Counted from the stretch's first letter, positions 8,240 to 17,097 are shown. The stretch is 24,510 bases of DNA from an uncultured Lachnospiraceae bacterium (GCA_910588865.1 CAJUSJ010000059.1:1-24510), one strand, 5' to 3'. Notes: generated by a model not told the origin, from the letters alone. Translations and numbers: made by a program.

Positions 8240-9994
8240 TTATTCTCCCAGAATGTATTCCGCGGCCTTTGTGCCGGATATACGTCCAAATACAACGGCA
8301 GCACTGTAAGCCCCGCTTGTGCTGGTGACCTCGCCCGCGGCGTAGAGTCCCTCCACAACCTCATTTTCCGTGGTCAGTACCTGGGCGTTTTCATTGGCCA
8401 GAACACCGCCTTTGGTCATATGGTTGGCAGCTTCCACCTTTACGCCGTAGAACGGGCCTTCCTGGTCAAAAGCCCTTTTGCCTTCCGGCAGGTTGCTGTT
8501 ATACTCATCCACAGTGGCCTGAAGCTGTTCTTTGTCGATTCCCAGGGCCTCCGCCAGATCAGCCAGCGTCTCGCCCTGTGAGTAGTACCCCAGTCCCACA
8601 TGCTTCCTGATGCGGTAGAAAGAATCATAGCCGGTCTGATCCGTGATATAGAACACGGATTTTCCCGTCTGCTCCAGGATGGTCTTACCTCTGTCTAAGC
8701 TGGTTCCCTCATGAACCATCAGCTCTCCCTCCGCGTTGACCTCCAGCGCCAGATCAGCCCCTCCGGTCAAGTCCCTCCGGGGAACGATGATATTGGAAAA
8801 TACGCTCATGGTATCCATGTGGTCAAGAGCATAGCCATTCTTCTCAAACACCTTGACAAAATCTCCGGTCGCGCCCATCTGGTTGGACGTGTTCAGCACC
8901 TCGTAACCGGGAGCGTACTCTGCCAGCAGTTCTTTGTTGTAGCAGAAACCGCCGGTCGCGATGATCACCGCCTTGGCGTTGATGTCATAGGTGTTGTTCT
9001 TGTTCTGTACTTTTACTCCTGTTACTTTTCCGCTGTCATCTATAATCAGGTCATATCCCTTGGTACCTGTGCGGACATCAATGCCCAGTTCCTTCACCTT
9101 GGCTTCCATGCCATCCAGGATCTCCTCGCCCGCGTAAGCATCCGCCTCAGCCATGTGGTTGGTGCCGCCGTAGTTATAATTCAGCTCAACTCCGTAGCTT
9201 CTCAGCCACTCATCCAGCTCCCACTCGCCGTCGGCCCAGGCCTGGATCCTCTCCGGCGAATCCCAGCTGGATTCCTTGCTGGCGATGAATTCCTCTTTTG
9301 TCATCTCGTTGCCAGCCTCGATCATGGCCTGTGAGTTGATCAGGTCAAAAAAGTTCATGTCAAACTTGCCATTGCCGCCTAAGATATCCAGCTTCTCCAC
9401 AACAATGATGTCCGTGAGTCCCGCGTCGCTGGCAGCGATCGCCGCGCCAAGGCCTGCCGGGCCTCCGCCTACGATCACAAGGTCGGTTTCCACCGCCTCC
9501 AGTTCCTGTGCCGCCTCTTCCGGTCCAGCGGTGGCCATGGTGATCTCACCAAAATCCACTCCCGCCTCTTTCGCCGCGTCAGCTACCGCTTTCTTCACCG
9601 CGTAAGAAGTAAAGGTGGCTCCTGACACGCTGTCCACAACCGGTGACTGGGCCTCCAGTATCCTCTCCTCCAGCACCGGAAGCATCCGGTTCTGAACCAG
9701 GCTGGTCTCATTGCCCCCTGTGATCTCGATGCCGCTCATCTTGCCGTCCGTCACGGTCAGGGCTACTTCCACATCCCCGCCGTAGCCGGAACCTGTGGCA
9801 GTGTATGTGCCATCCTTTAAGCCCTCTTCCTCTTCAGTCGCTTCGGAAGCGGTCTCTGTGGGGGCTTCTGTTGAGGCTTCTGTGGCAGCTTCTGTCTGTG
9901 CCGGGGTGGTCTGCTCGGTCTGAGTTGTCTGCTCTGTTGAGCAGCCAGACAGCAGCAATGTGCCCGCGAGCAGCAGGCTTAATGATTTTTTCAT
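8240..9994 (-). CDS. Secreted lipoprotein flavin reductase (FMN_bind plus FAD domain)
   Basis: This is a 584-residue fumarate-reductase-like flavoprotein exported as a lipoprotein. The signal peptide MKKSLSLLLAGTLLLSGC gives lipid Cys18, followed by a Thr/Glu/Ala-rich linker to about residue 60. The FMN_bind domain (61-143) carries DSVSGATFT (121-129), the motif whose last Thr is flavinylated by ApbE in known proteins. The FAD domain starts at VIVGGGPAGLGAA (173-185) and ends with EGLYAAGEVTSTSGAYS. HMTKGGVLAN replaces the usual HTMGG region. No haem CxxCH is seen. The family passes electrons to external acceptors such as fumarate or urocanate; the substrate here cannot be read. The ATG at 9994 with AAGGAGG was chosen over an upstream extension lacking a signal peptide. 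Confidence 0.88.
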   Translation of the reverse strand: MKKSLSLLLAGTLLLSGCSTEQTTQTEQTTPAQTEAATEASTEAPTETASEATEEEEGLKDGTYTATGSGYGGDVEVALTVTDGKMSGIEITGGNETSLVQNRMLPVLEERILEAQSPVVDSVSGATFTSYAVKKAVADAAKEAGVDFGEITMATAGPEEAAQELEAVETDLVIVGGGPAGLGAAIAASDAGLTDIIVVEKLDILGGNGKFDMNFFDLINSQAMIEAGNEMTKEEFIASKESSWDSPERIQAWADGEWELDEWLRSYGVELNYNYGGTNHMAEADAYAGEEILDGMEAKVKELGIDVRTGTKGYDLIIDDSGKVTGVKVQNKNNTYDINAKAVIIATGGFCYNKELLAEYAPGYEVLNTSNQMGATGDFVKVFEKNGYALDHMDTMSVFSNIIVPRRDLTGGADLALEVNAEGELMVHEGTSLDRGKTILEQTGKSVFYITDQTGYDSFYRIRKHVGLGYYSQGETLADLAEALGIDKEQLQATVDEYNSNLPEGKRAFDQEGPFYGVKVEAANHMTKGGVLANENAQVLTTENEVVEGLYAAGEVTSTSGAYSAAVVFGRISGTKAAEYILGE

Positions 9995-10028
9995 AATATT
10001 CTCCTCCTTGGATTGTTGTCCGTGGAAT

Positions 10029-10057
10029 ATTATACTATGATTAGTTATTTTTGTCAA
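10029..10057 (-). promoter_or_regulatory. Consensus sigma-A promoter of the flavin reductase
   Basis: On the minus strand perfect TTGACA (10052-10057), a 17-base spacer and perfect TATAAT (10029-10034) lie 35 bases upstream of the ATG at 9994. A fully consensus promoter suggests strong basal expression unless repressed. The interval 9995-10306 (312 bases) between this gene and the divergent plus-strand gene holds both promoters and a small hairpin at 10129-10147. Confidence 0.9.
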
Positions 10058-10179
10058 TATTCTGTTATTTTTTCTCTTTTCAGGCATGAATATTTATACA
10101 TTTTTCCCGTATTTGTCCGTATATAAAAAACATCTTGTGCCGATGTTTAAATAGATCCGAGGGTGATTTTATCTGCCGC

Positions 10180-10208
10180 TGGACAGGGACCGTTTTTCGT
10201 GCTACAAT
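10180..10208 (+). promoter_or_regulatory. Promoter of the DUF4190-like gene
   Basis: On the plus strand TGGACA (10180-10185), 17 bases and TACAAT (10203-10208) match sigma-A at 5/6 and 5/6. The 5' leader to the ATG at 10307 would be about 90 bases. Confidence 0.65.
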
Positions 10209-10306
10209 ACCCTCTAATTGGTACACTGCCAGACAGAGACAGCTTGCCTTCTTCTCCGCGAACAGGCGGCCCCTTACGGTTGAGTGCACCAGAGAAAGGA
10301 GATCTC

Positions 10307-10828
10307 ATGGACGATTATAATAACCAGAACCAGTATCCTGATAACCAAAATCGGGGGACTTCTCCCGATTCCTCATATGACAACAACCAGGACAGGCAAG
10401 GTCAGCCCTGGCAGAACGGACCGGATTCTAACCCCCAGGGCGGACAATGGCAGAACGGACCGTCTGGCGGCGGGTCCCAGTGGCAGAACAGTTCAGGTAA
10501 TCAATGGCAGAATAATCAGCCTTACGGGCAGCCGCCCAGACAGCACAACGGAAAAGCTCTGGCTTCCATGATTTTCGGAATCCTGGCACTGGTGGCCTGC
10601 TGCGTTCCCTTTATCCAATTCCCTCTGGCGGTGGTAGCTATTGTGCTGGTGATCCTGTCCAAGAACAGACAGCCTCTCACGGGTTTCGCGATCGCGGGCC
10701 TGGTGCTGGGCATTATTGCCATCATTATGAGTATTGCCATGACCATTTATTGGGGGTATGCTTTCTCGCTGATGAATGATCCGGAATTTATACAGATGTA
10801 TAATGACATGATGAATATGTATCAGTAA
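10307..10828 (+). CDS. DUF4190-like membrane protein with Asn/Gln-rich head
   Basis: This is a 173-residue protein of unknown function. The first ~80 residues are hydrophilic, rich in Asn, Gln, Gly and Pro, with four WQN repeats. Two hydrophobic helices follow (about residues 86-108 and 118-145), flanking the short loop KNRQPLTG, then a short tail ending in NMYQ. This is the usual build of small DUF4190-type membrane proteins of Gram-positives. The ATG at 10307 has AAAGGAG seven bases upstream; the longer frame upstream lacks such a site. It stands alone with its own promoter and converges on the DUF2752 gene. Confidence 0.78.
   Translation: MDDYNNQNQYPDNQNRGTSPDSSYDNNQDRQGQPWQNGPDSNPQGGQWQNGPSGGGSQWQNSSGNQWQNNQPYGQPPRQHNGKALASMIFGILALVACCVPFIQFPLAVVAIVLVILSKNRQPLTGFAIAGLVLGIIAIIMSIAMTIYWGYAFSLMNDPEFIQMYNDMMNMYQ
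10409..10514 (+). repeat. Four degenerate TGGCAGAA repeats in coding sequence
   Basis: TGGCAGAACGGACC occurs exactly at 10409-10422 and again at 10448-10461. Shorter relatives start at 10481 and 10505. They encode the WQN repeats in the disordered head of the membrane protein. The nucleotide identity suggests recent tandem duplication. Confidence 0.7.
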
Positions 10829-10835
10829 ACCTTCA

Positions 10836-10887
10836 CGCGCCCGGCCGCGGACACTCCGCCACCCATAAAAGTCCGGCGGGCGCGTTT
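10836..10887 (+). terminator. Imperfect hairpin between convergent genes
   Basis: CGCGCCC (10836-10842) pairs with GGGCGCG (10878-10884), and CGGAC (10848-10852) pairs with GTCCG (10871-10875). Only three T follow on the plus strand. Its place between convergent stops makes a terminator role likely, though the U-tract is weak. Confidence 0.4.
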
Positions 10888-10911
10888 GGCATCTCATGTT
10901 GTCAAATCCTT

Positions 10912-11268
10912 TTACGGAATCATATGCCTGCCTCCTGCCACCAATACCAGATTTTTCACCGCCCAGTTGACCAGGGCAATCCCGATCCCCACATATACTT
11001 CCAACTCATAAGGCCTTTTTAATTCTTTCTCCCGCCCCTTTTTTCTGGCCATCAGCCAAAGCGCCCCTTCCCCGACTAAAACCGCCGCCATGTAGGGTAT
11101 TAGAGGGTGGTAATACAGGCTTTTTAGTATTTGTCCCTGAATCAGGTACATAAAAGCCCTTGTCCCGCCGCATCCAGGGCAGTACAGCCCCGTAAGACCG
11201 CGAAACAGGCAGGGAAACCCCTGCCTGTTCATAAAATTCCACAGCTCAATAATAGTTCTTACGATCAT
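10912..11268 (-). CDS. DUF2752 membrane protein
   Basis: This is a small membrane protein of about 118 residues and unknown function. The DUF2752 hallmark CPGCGGTRA follows a hydrophobic N-terminal stretch (GFPCLFRGLTGLY). Further membrane segments lie at PLIPYMAAVLVGEGALWLMA and VYVGIGIALVNWAVKNLVLV. I prefer the ATG at 11268, which has AGAGAGG five bases upstream. A GTG at 11286 overlapping the hom stop (GTGA) is the alternative and would add six residues. It follows homoserine dehydrogenase in the same unit, but nothing links it to threonine or methionine synthesis. Confidence 0.8.
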   Translation of the reverse strand: MIVRTIIELWNFMNRQGFPCLFRGLTGLYCPGCGGTRAFMYLIQGQILKSLYYHPLIPYMAAVLVGEGALWLMARKKGREKELKRPYELEVYVGIGIALVNWAVKNLVLVAGGRHMIP

Positions 11269-11282
11269 AGCCGCCTCTCTGC

Positions 11283-12518
11283 TCACTCTGCCCGGATGAC
11301 CTGCAGCACCTTCTGATACTCAGCGGTCAGCTCCACTTTCAGGATCTCCAGATTCTCCAAGAACTCGGACCGCTTCATGGGACCGGTGAGGAAAGCGAAT
11401 TCATCCATGTCTTTGAGTTCCACTACCCGGCATTTTCCAAAAGCGGCCTCCACCATATATCTCCGGTCCTCATAGGTTCCGGACACCCGGACGAAAAAGC
11501 GGTAGGCCGCCTCGTCGGCAGAAGCGATGGCCTGTTTCTCAGAGGACCATCCGATCGGAATGTTGGAATCCAGATGTTTCGCCGACTCCACAAGATCCGC
11601 CACCACCGCGCTGGCCGTGGGAAGCTTTCCGGCACCGCTTCCGTAGTACATGGTAGTTCCCACCATATTGCCTTTTACAAGAATTCCGTTGTACACGTCG
11701 CTGACCCCGTACAGGGGGTGGTCTTTCCCGATCATCAGAGGAGCCACCCAGGCATAGACCTTGCCGCACTCCACGCGGGCGGATCCCACCAGCTTGATGG
11801 AAGTCCCCATGGCGTCAGCGTATTTAAAATCCACATCCGTGATCTTTGTGATCCCCTCTGTAGGAATCTCCTCATAATTTACCTCTTTTCCCGTGGCCAT
11901 GGCGGTGAGTATGGCAATCTTGCGGCAGGTGTCATGACCTTCCACATCCGCTTCCGGGTTCCGCTCCGCATAGCCCAGGGCCTGGGCTTCCTTCAGGGCC
12001 CACTGAAAAGAGGCTCCCTCCTTGTCCATCTTGGTCAGGATAAAGTTGGTGGTGCCGTTTAAGATGCCGGTAATCTCCTGGATCTTCTCGCCCACAAGGC
12101 AGCGGTACAGGGGACGGATAATGGGAATACCTCCGCCTACGCTGGCCTCAAAGAGGAAATTGACTTTTTTTTCTCTGGCAATGGCCAGAAGCTCTGTGCC
12201 GTAAGCCGCCACAAGGGCCTTGTTTGAGGTGGCTACGTGTTTTCCCGCCTCCAGGCACGCTTTCACAAAGGAGTACGCAGGTTCCAGACCTCCCATGGTC
12301 TCCACCACGATCTTCACTTCCGGGTCCCGGCAGATCACGTCAAAATCATGAACGATCTTGGACTCCACCCAGGTTCCGGGAAAATCATGAAGATCCAGAA
12401 CATATTTTACTTCCAGCTCCTGTCCCGCCGCCCTGGCGAGAACCTCTCTGTTTGTCTCAAGCACCTCATACACGCCGGAACCAATGGTTCCATATCCCAT
12501 AATCGCGACTTTTATCAT
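11283..12518 (-). CDS. hom: Homoserine dehydrogenase
   Basis: This enzyme reduces aspartate semialdehyde to homoserine with NAD(P)H, feeding threonine and methionine synthesis. The 411 residues have the NAD motif GYGTIGSGV at the N-terminus, ATSNKALVAAYG near residue 95, the catalytic-region ILNGTTNFILTKM, and YAERNPEADVEGHD. The last ~70 residues start RFFVRVSG like an ACT domain but lack the usual proline-glycine turn, so the regulatory domain looks degenerate. The start ATG has GGGAGGATAAG upstream. It lies 22 bases after the ACT-protein gene and likely shares its transcript. Confidence 0.95.
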   Translation of the reverse strand: MIKVAIMGYGTIGSGVYEVLETNREVLARAAGQELEVKYVLDLHDFPGTWVESKIVHDFDVICRDPEVKIVVETMGGLEPAYSFVKACLEAGKHVATSNKALVAAYGTELLAIAREKKVNFLFEASVGGGIPIIRPLYRCLVGEKIQEITGILNGTTNFILTKMDKEGASFQWALKEAQALGYAERNPEADVEGHDTCRKIAILTAMATGKEVNYEEIPTEGITKITDVDFKYADAMGTSIKLVGSARVECGKVYAWVAPLMIGKDHPLYGVSDVYNGILVKGNMVGTTMYYGSGAGKLPTASAVVADLVESAKHLDSNIPIGWSSEKQAIASADEAAYRFFVRVSGTYEDRRYMVEAAFGKCRVVELKDMDEFAFLTGPMKRSEFLENLEILKVELTAEYQKVLQVIRAE

Positions 12519-12540
12519 CTTATCCTCCCGCAGGGAACCT

Positions 12541-12984
12541 TTACTCCCTGGCTAATATCTTCACATAGTGAATTCCCTTCATAGACTCCATCTCCTCCGT
12601 CATGCCGGAGAGGCTGCCTGTGTCGGAGCGCACCTCCACACTGAGGGTCAGGGTGGCGATGGAGTTCACCGGGATGCTCTGATAGATGGTCAGGATATTG
12701 GCCTTGTAAACCGCCACGATCCGCAGAAGATCCGACAAAAGCCCCTGCTCATCGTCCATTTGGAGGACAAATGTAACGGTCTTCCCCTTGGTGTTGTCGT
12801 AAAAGGGCAGGATATCGTCCTTGTACTTATAGAAAGAGCTTCTGCTGATCCCCACCACATCCGTGGCCTCCTGTATGGTCATGACCTTCTCTGACTCCAG
12901 CAGCTTCTTGGCCTCCACCACCTTTAAGAGAACTTCCGGGACCGCCTTCTGCCTTACAAGAAAATATTTTTCCTTTTCTTCCAT
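12541..12984 (-). CDS. ACT-domain protein (UPF0735/PheB-like)
   Basis: This is a 147-residue protein. Its N-terminal ~65 residues include a predicted helix-turn-helix-like segment (TIQEATDVVGISRSSFYKY). Its C-terminal half is an ACT domain (TFVLQMDDEQGLLSDLLRIV onward), the amino-acid-sensing fold. This is the layout of the UPF0735/PheB family found beside hom in many Firmicutes. A role as regulator or ligand sensor for homoserine dehydrogenase is inferred from position only. The ATG at 12984 (GAGGGGG upstream) is chosen over a longer frame, whose first 31 residues do not resemble the family. A weak promoter-like pair (TTGCGT-17-TAATAT) lies just after the prfB stop. Confidence 0.87.
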   Translation of the reverse strand: MEEKEKYFLVRQKAVPEVLLKVVEAKKLLESEKVMTIQEATDVVGISRSSFYKYKDDILPFYDNTKGKTVTFVLQMDDEQGLLSDLLRIVAVYKANILTIYQSIPVNSIATLTLSVEVRSDTGSLSGMTEEMESMKGIHYVKILARE

Positions 12985-13077
12985 CACGGTTCCCCCTCTC
13001 CTCAACATGAATGTTCGCGTAATGTATACATCTGTGTTTATGTGAAAGATATTAACACATTTGTCCCTGGGACGCAA

Positions 13078-14197
13078 CTATTTTTTTTCGCCCCCAAGGC
13101 GGATCCACCGCAGATACGCGCTGATAAACGGATCAATGGCACCGTCCAAAACCGCGCCCACATTGCCGCTCTCCTCGTTGGTCCTGTGATCTTTTACCAT
13201 GGTGTAGGGCTGGAGCACATAGGAGCGGATCTGGCTTCCCCAGCCGATCTCCGCCACATCTCCCCGGATATCCGACAGATTGGCGGCATTTTCCTGCTGC
13301 TTTAAAATGAACAGCTTGGATTTTAACATCTGCATGGCCTTGTCTTTGTTCTGGAACTGAGACCTCTCATTCTGGCACTGGACCACGATCCCGGTGGGAA
13401 GGTGGGTGATCCGGATGGCGGATGAGGTCTTGTTGATGTGCTGTCCGCCGGCACCGCTGGAGCGGTAGGTGTCGATCCTCAAATCATCCTGGTTGATCTC
13501 CACATCTAAGTCTTCCTTGATATCCGGCATGATGTCGCAGGACACAAAGGAGGTCTGCCTTTTTCCCGCCGCGTTAAAGGGGGAAATCCGTACCAGGCGG
13601 TGAACGCCGTGCTCGGATTTCAGATACCCGTAGGCATTCTCCCCGTTGATCTGCACGGTCACGGATTTGATCCCAGCCTCCTCTCCGTCCAGATAATCCA
13701 GAACCTCTGTGGAAAATCCCTTTTTGTCCGCCCAGCGGCAGTACATGCGGTAGAGCATGCCGCACCAGTCGCAGGATTCGGTTCCCCCGGCCCCAGCGTT
13801 GAGCCGCAAAATGGCGTTGTTGTTGTCATATTCCCCGGAGAGAAGGGTGGTGATCCGCAAAGACTCCAGCTCCCGCTCAAACTCCTCCAGCATGTCCTGG
13901 ATCTCCGGGATCACATCCGGGTCATTTTCCTCATAACCCATGTCGATCAAAAGGCCGATCTCCTCATACTGGTTTTCCAGCTTCTGAAAGCCTTCCACCG
14001 TATCCTTCAGATTCTTGGCCTCTTTCATCATCTTTGTGGAGAGCTCCGGGTCATCCCAGAAGCCCGGCTCCTCCATAGACCTGTCAAGCTCAGCGATCCG
14101 CTTTATCTTGTTATCCAGGTCAAAGTGAATCCCTCACTTCCACTAATGGTTTGTCATACGTTGATAACGTATACTTAAATTGATCTAACTCTACCAC
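13078..14197 (-). CDS. prfB: Peptide chain release factor 2 (programmed +1 frameshift)
   Basis: RF2 releases peptides at UGA and UAA codons. Translation starts at a GTG (14197) with AAGGTG upstream and encodes 25 residues ending VRDSL. It then meets an in-frame TGA (14120-14122). A +1 shift on CTT-TGA-C continues into the main frame as DLDNKIKR, giving about 372 residues, joined as 14197..14123 and 14121..13078. The main frame holds AGAGGTESCDW, the stop-recognition tripeptide SPF (RF2 type) and the catalytic GGQ in SSGAGGQHINK. RF2 level therefore sets the frameshift rate, the known autoregulatory loop. It lies downstream of secA, separated by a strong hairpin. Confidence 0.95.
14119..14134 (-). 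promoter_or_regulatory. RF2 programmed frameshift site
   Basis: On the minus strand the Shine-Dalgarno-like AGGG (14131-14134) stands five bases before the slip codon CTT (14123-14125), followed by the in-frame stop TGA and C. The CTTTGAC core is the conserved slippery site. The spacing is slightly longer than the three bases of the E. coli site. Confidence 0.92.
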
Positions 14198-14225
14198 TGT
14201 GTCACCTTCTTTCTTAAAATATTAG

Positions 14226-14270
14226 TGAAAAGCTGTGGCCGCGGACCATCAAGCTCCGCGGCCACAGCTT
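14226..14270 (-). terminator. Strong hairpin terminator after secA
   Basis: There is a perfect 16-base stem (14230-14245 with 14255-14270; core AGCTGTGGCCGCGGA) and a 9-base loop. On the minus strand it ends in TTTTC. It lies 71 bases after the secA stop and 29 bases before the prfB start, so it should cut read-through into prfB. No separate prfB promoter is obvious between the hairpin and its GTG, so prfB may depend on read-through. Confidence 0.78.
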
Positions 14271-14340
14271 CTACTATCGTATCTTGCTTCTGTTTCCAAA
14301 TCCCTGTGAACCCACGCTCAATTCCTCACGGACCGGGTCC

Positions 14341-16914
14341 TCATTTGATCCTTCCATGGCACTGCTTATATTTCTTGCCGCTGCCGCAGGGGCATGGATC
14401 GTTGGGGTAAACCTTGCGCTCAATCTTCCTCACAGGGGCCTTGACAGCGGTGTCATCCTTGTTGGTTCCCGTGACCTTGGCCGCTGGCTCTCTCTCCACC
14501 TTCTGCTCCACCCTGATATGCATCAGAATGCGCACTGTGTCTTCCTTCACAGCCGCGGTCATGCCGTCGAACATCTCGTAGGCGCTCATCTTGTACTCCA
14601 CCAAGGGATCTCTCTGGCCGTAGGCCTGAAGGCCGATGCCCTGGCGCAGCTGCTCCATATCGTCAATGTGGGACATCCACTTGTTGTCAATAACCTTGAG
14701 AAGGATCACCCGCTCGATCTCCCGGATCTGCTCGGAATCCGGGAACTGGGCTTCCTTGTCCTCATAGAGCTTAATGGCCGCCTCTTTCAGCATGTGCTTC
14801 AGCTCGTTCTTCTTCATGGATTCCTTCTGCTCATCAGTGAGAACCACCGGCTTTAAAGGAACAATGGGGATGAGAAGGTCATTTAACTCCTTCATATCCC
14901 AGGTATCCGCCGGCACATCGTCAGGCACAGCCATGTCCACGGCGTGCTCCACAATGTCTGTGACCATCTTTAAGATCACATCCCTCATGTTGTCGCCATC
15001 CAGAACCTTGCGGCGTTCCGCGTAGATCACCTCCCGCTGCTCGTTGGCCACCTCGTCGTATTTAAGCAGGTTTTCGCGGATGCCGTAGTTGTTGTTCTCA
15101 ATCTTCTTCTGGGCCTTCTCAATGGCATTGGAAAGCATCTTGTGCTCGATCTGCTCTCCCTCCGGCACTCCTAAGGCATTGAACATATCCATAAGGCGCT
15201 CGGAGCCGAAAAGACGCATCAGGTCGTCTTCCAGGGAAATGTAAAACCTGGACTCGCCCGGGTCTCCCTGACGGCCGGAACGTCCCCGGAGCTGGTTGTC
15301 AATACGGCGGGACTCGTGGCGCTCCGTGCCGATAATCTTTAAGCCGCCCAGCTCTTTGGCCTCGTCGTCCAGCTTGATATCCGTACCGCGGCCTGCCATG
15401 TTGGTGGCAATGGTCACGGCCTTGTGGACACCAGCCTCAGCCACAATCTCCGCCTCCAGCTCGTGGAACTTGGCGTTCAATACCTTGTGGGGAATGCCTT
15501 TCTTCTTCAGCATCCTGCTGAGAAGCTCAGAGGTCTCGATGGTAATGGTGCCTACCAGCACTGGCTGGCCTTTCTCGTAAGCCTCGGCCACTTCCTCCAC
15601 AACCGCGGTGTATTTTTCCTTCTTGGTCTTATAGACGGCGTCGTTCTGATCCACGCGGGCCACGGGCCTGTTGGTTGGAATCTCAATGGCATCCATGCCG
15701 TAGGTGTTGCGGAACTCCTTCTCCTCGGTCAGGGCCGTACCGGTCATGCCTGCCTTTTTCCGGAATTTATTAAAAAAGTTCTGGAAGGTGATGGTGGCAA
15801 GGGTCTTGCTCTCCCTCCTGACGTTCACATGCTCTTTCGCCTCAATGGCCTGGTGCAGGCCGTCGGAATACCGGCGTCCCGGCATGATACGCCCTGTAAA
15901 TTCATCTACGATCAGGACCTCGTCATCTTTCACCACATAGTCCTTGTCCCGGAACATCAGGTTGTTGGCTCTGAGAGCCAGGATGATGTTGTGCTGGATC
16001 TCCAGGTTCTCCGGGTCCGCCAGGTTTTCTATATGGAAGAACTGTTCCACCTTCTGGACACCGGACTCGGTCAAGTTCACAACCTTATCCTTCTCATTGA
16101 CCACAAAGTCTCCTGTCTCGGTGATGTCCTCGCCCATAATGGCGTTCATCTTGGTAAACTCTCCGGAGGCCTCGCCCTTCTCCAGCTGGCGGGCCAGAAT
16201 ATCGCAGACCTCGTACAGCTTGGTGGACTTTCCGCTCTGGCCGGAAATAATAAGAGGCGTCCTGGCCTCGTCGATGAGCACCGAGTCCACCTCATCGATA
16301 ATGGCGTAGTCCAAATCCCGCAGCACCATCTGTTCTTTATAAATAGCCATGTTGTCTCTCAGGTAGTCAAATCCCAGCTCGTTGTTGGTCACATAGGTGA
16401 TGTCGCAGGCATAGGCCTTCTTCCTCTCCTCGGAGGTCATGGAGTTTAACACCACTCCCACGGTCAGTCCCAGGAATTCGTGTACCTTCCCCATCCACTC
16501 CGCGTCTCGCTTGGCCAGGTAATCATTGACCGTTACAATGTGGACGCCCTTTCCCGCAAGGGCATTTAAGTAGGCGGGAGCCGTGGAAACCAAGGTCTTT
16601 CCCTCACCGGTCTTCATCTCCGCGATACGCCCCTGGTGGAGCACAATACCGCCGATGAGCTGAACCCGGTAGTGTTCCATCCCCAAGGTTCTCCTGGCGG
16701 CTTCCCTGACCGCGGCAAAGGCCTCGGGAAGGATGTCGTCCAAAGTCTCCCCCGCTGCCAGCCTTTCCTTGAAAATCCTTGTTCGGTCTCTCAGCTGTTC
16801 GTCTGATAACTCCATCATCTCAGAGCGCATGGCTTCGATTTTATCGACGATAGGATATATCATCTTCAGTTCCCTCTCACTGTGGGTCCCGAACACTTTT
16901 TCAATGAGATTCAT
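14341..16914 (-). CDS. secA: Protein translocase ATPase SecA
   Basis: SecA is the ATP-driven motor that pushes preproteins through SecYEG at the cytoplasmic membrane. The 857 residues include Walker A MKTGEGKTL near residue 100, the DEAD-like IIDEVDSVLIDEARTPL, the second-domain GRGTDIKLD, and LRGRSGRQGDPG. At the C-terminus is the zinc-binding, SecB-type tail CPCGSGKKYKQCHG. The ATG at 16914 has AGGAG eight bases upstream. It has its own promoter at 16964-16992 and ends before a strong hairpin. It is the likely exporter of the two flavin lipoproteins in this window. Confidence 0.97.
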   Translation of the reverse strand: MNLIEKVFGTHSERELKMIYPIVDKIEAMRSEMMELSDEQLRDRTRIFKERLAAGETLDDILPEAFAAVREAARRTLGMEHYRVQLIGGIVLHQGRIAEMKTGEGKTLVSTAPAYLNALAGKGVHIVTVNDYLAKRDAEWMGKVHEFLGLTVGVVLNSMTSEERKKAYACDITYVTNNELGFDYLRDNMAIYKEQMVLRDLDYAIIDEVDSVLIDEARTPLIISGQSGKSTKLYEVCDILARQLEKGEASGEFTKMNAIMGEDITETGDFVVNEKDKVVNLTESGVQKVEQFFHIENLADPENLEIQHNIILALRANNLMFRDKDYVVKDDEVLIVDEFTGRIMPGRRYSDGLHQAIEAKEHVNVRRESKTLATITFQNFFNKFRKKAGMTGTALTEEKEFRNTYGMDAIEIPTNRPVARVDQNDAVYKTKKEKYTAVVEEVAEAYEKGQPVLVGTITIETSELLSRMLKKKGIPHKVLNAKFHELEAEIVAEAGVHKAVTIATNMAGRGTDIKLDDEAKELGGLKIIGTERHESRRIDNQLRGRSGRQGDPGESRFYISLEDDLMRLFGSERLMDMFNALGVPEGEQIEHKMLSNAIEKAQKKIENNNYGIRENLLKYDEVANEQREVIYAERRKVLDGDNMRDVILKMVTDIVEHAVDMAVPDDVPADTWDMKELNDLLIPIVPLKPVVLTDEQKESMKKNELKHMLKEAAIKLYEDKEAQFPDSEQIREIERVILLKVIDNKWMSHIDDMEQLRQGIGLQAYGQRDPLVEYKMSAYEMFDGMTAAVKEDTVRILMHIRVEQKVEREPAAKVTGTNKDDTAVKAPVRKIERKVYPNDPCPCGSGKKYKQCHGRIK

Positions 16915-16963
16915 TCGTCACTCTCCTATATAAACTTTGATATTTTACGGTACAATCTTCCCT

Positions 16964-16992
16964 ATTGTAACACTAACAGCCCTTTTATTCAA
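16964..16992 (-). promoter_or_regulatory. Promoter of secA (extended -10)
   Basis: On the minus strand TTGAAT (16987-16992), 17 bases, then TACAAT (16964-16969) preceded by TG as an extended -10. The leader to the ATG is about 45 bases. It lies on the left side of the 522-base gap 16915-17436, about 100 bases from the DnaA-box cluster. Confidence 0.65.
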
Positions 16993-17097
16993 CTGATTCT
17001 CCGGTTATTAACAAAAAATTCATTTTCCAGGATTACATAACTTGTCCTTCCATGGCAAAGTCAGCAGTTTTCACAAAAATTATGTTCGTTTCCACCC

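Noticed and set aside
10125..10147. AACATC/GATGTT hairpin followed by T on the minus strand
   Set aside because: It looks like a small terminator, but no minus-strand gene precedes it. The stem is only six bases in AT-rich sequence.
10080..10289. 69-codon minus-strand open frame between the divergent promoters
   Set aside because: It covers the promoter of the plus-strand gene, lacks a ribosome binding site and resembles no protein.
12985..13077. T-box or amino-acid riboswitch upstream of the ACT-hom unit
   Set aside because: The leader is under 100 bases and shows no T-box sequence, specifier stem or terminator/antiterminator pair.
15424..16449. 341-codon plus-strand open frame opposite secA
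   Set aside because: It is fully antisense to unmistakable SecA sequence, has no recognisable motifs and arises from GC-rich codon use.
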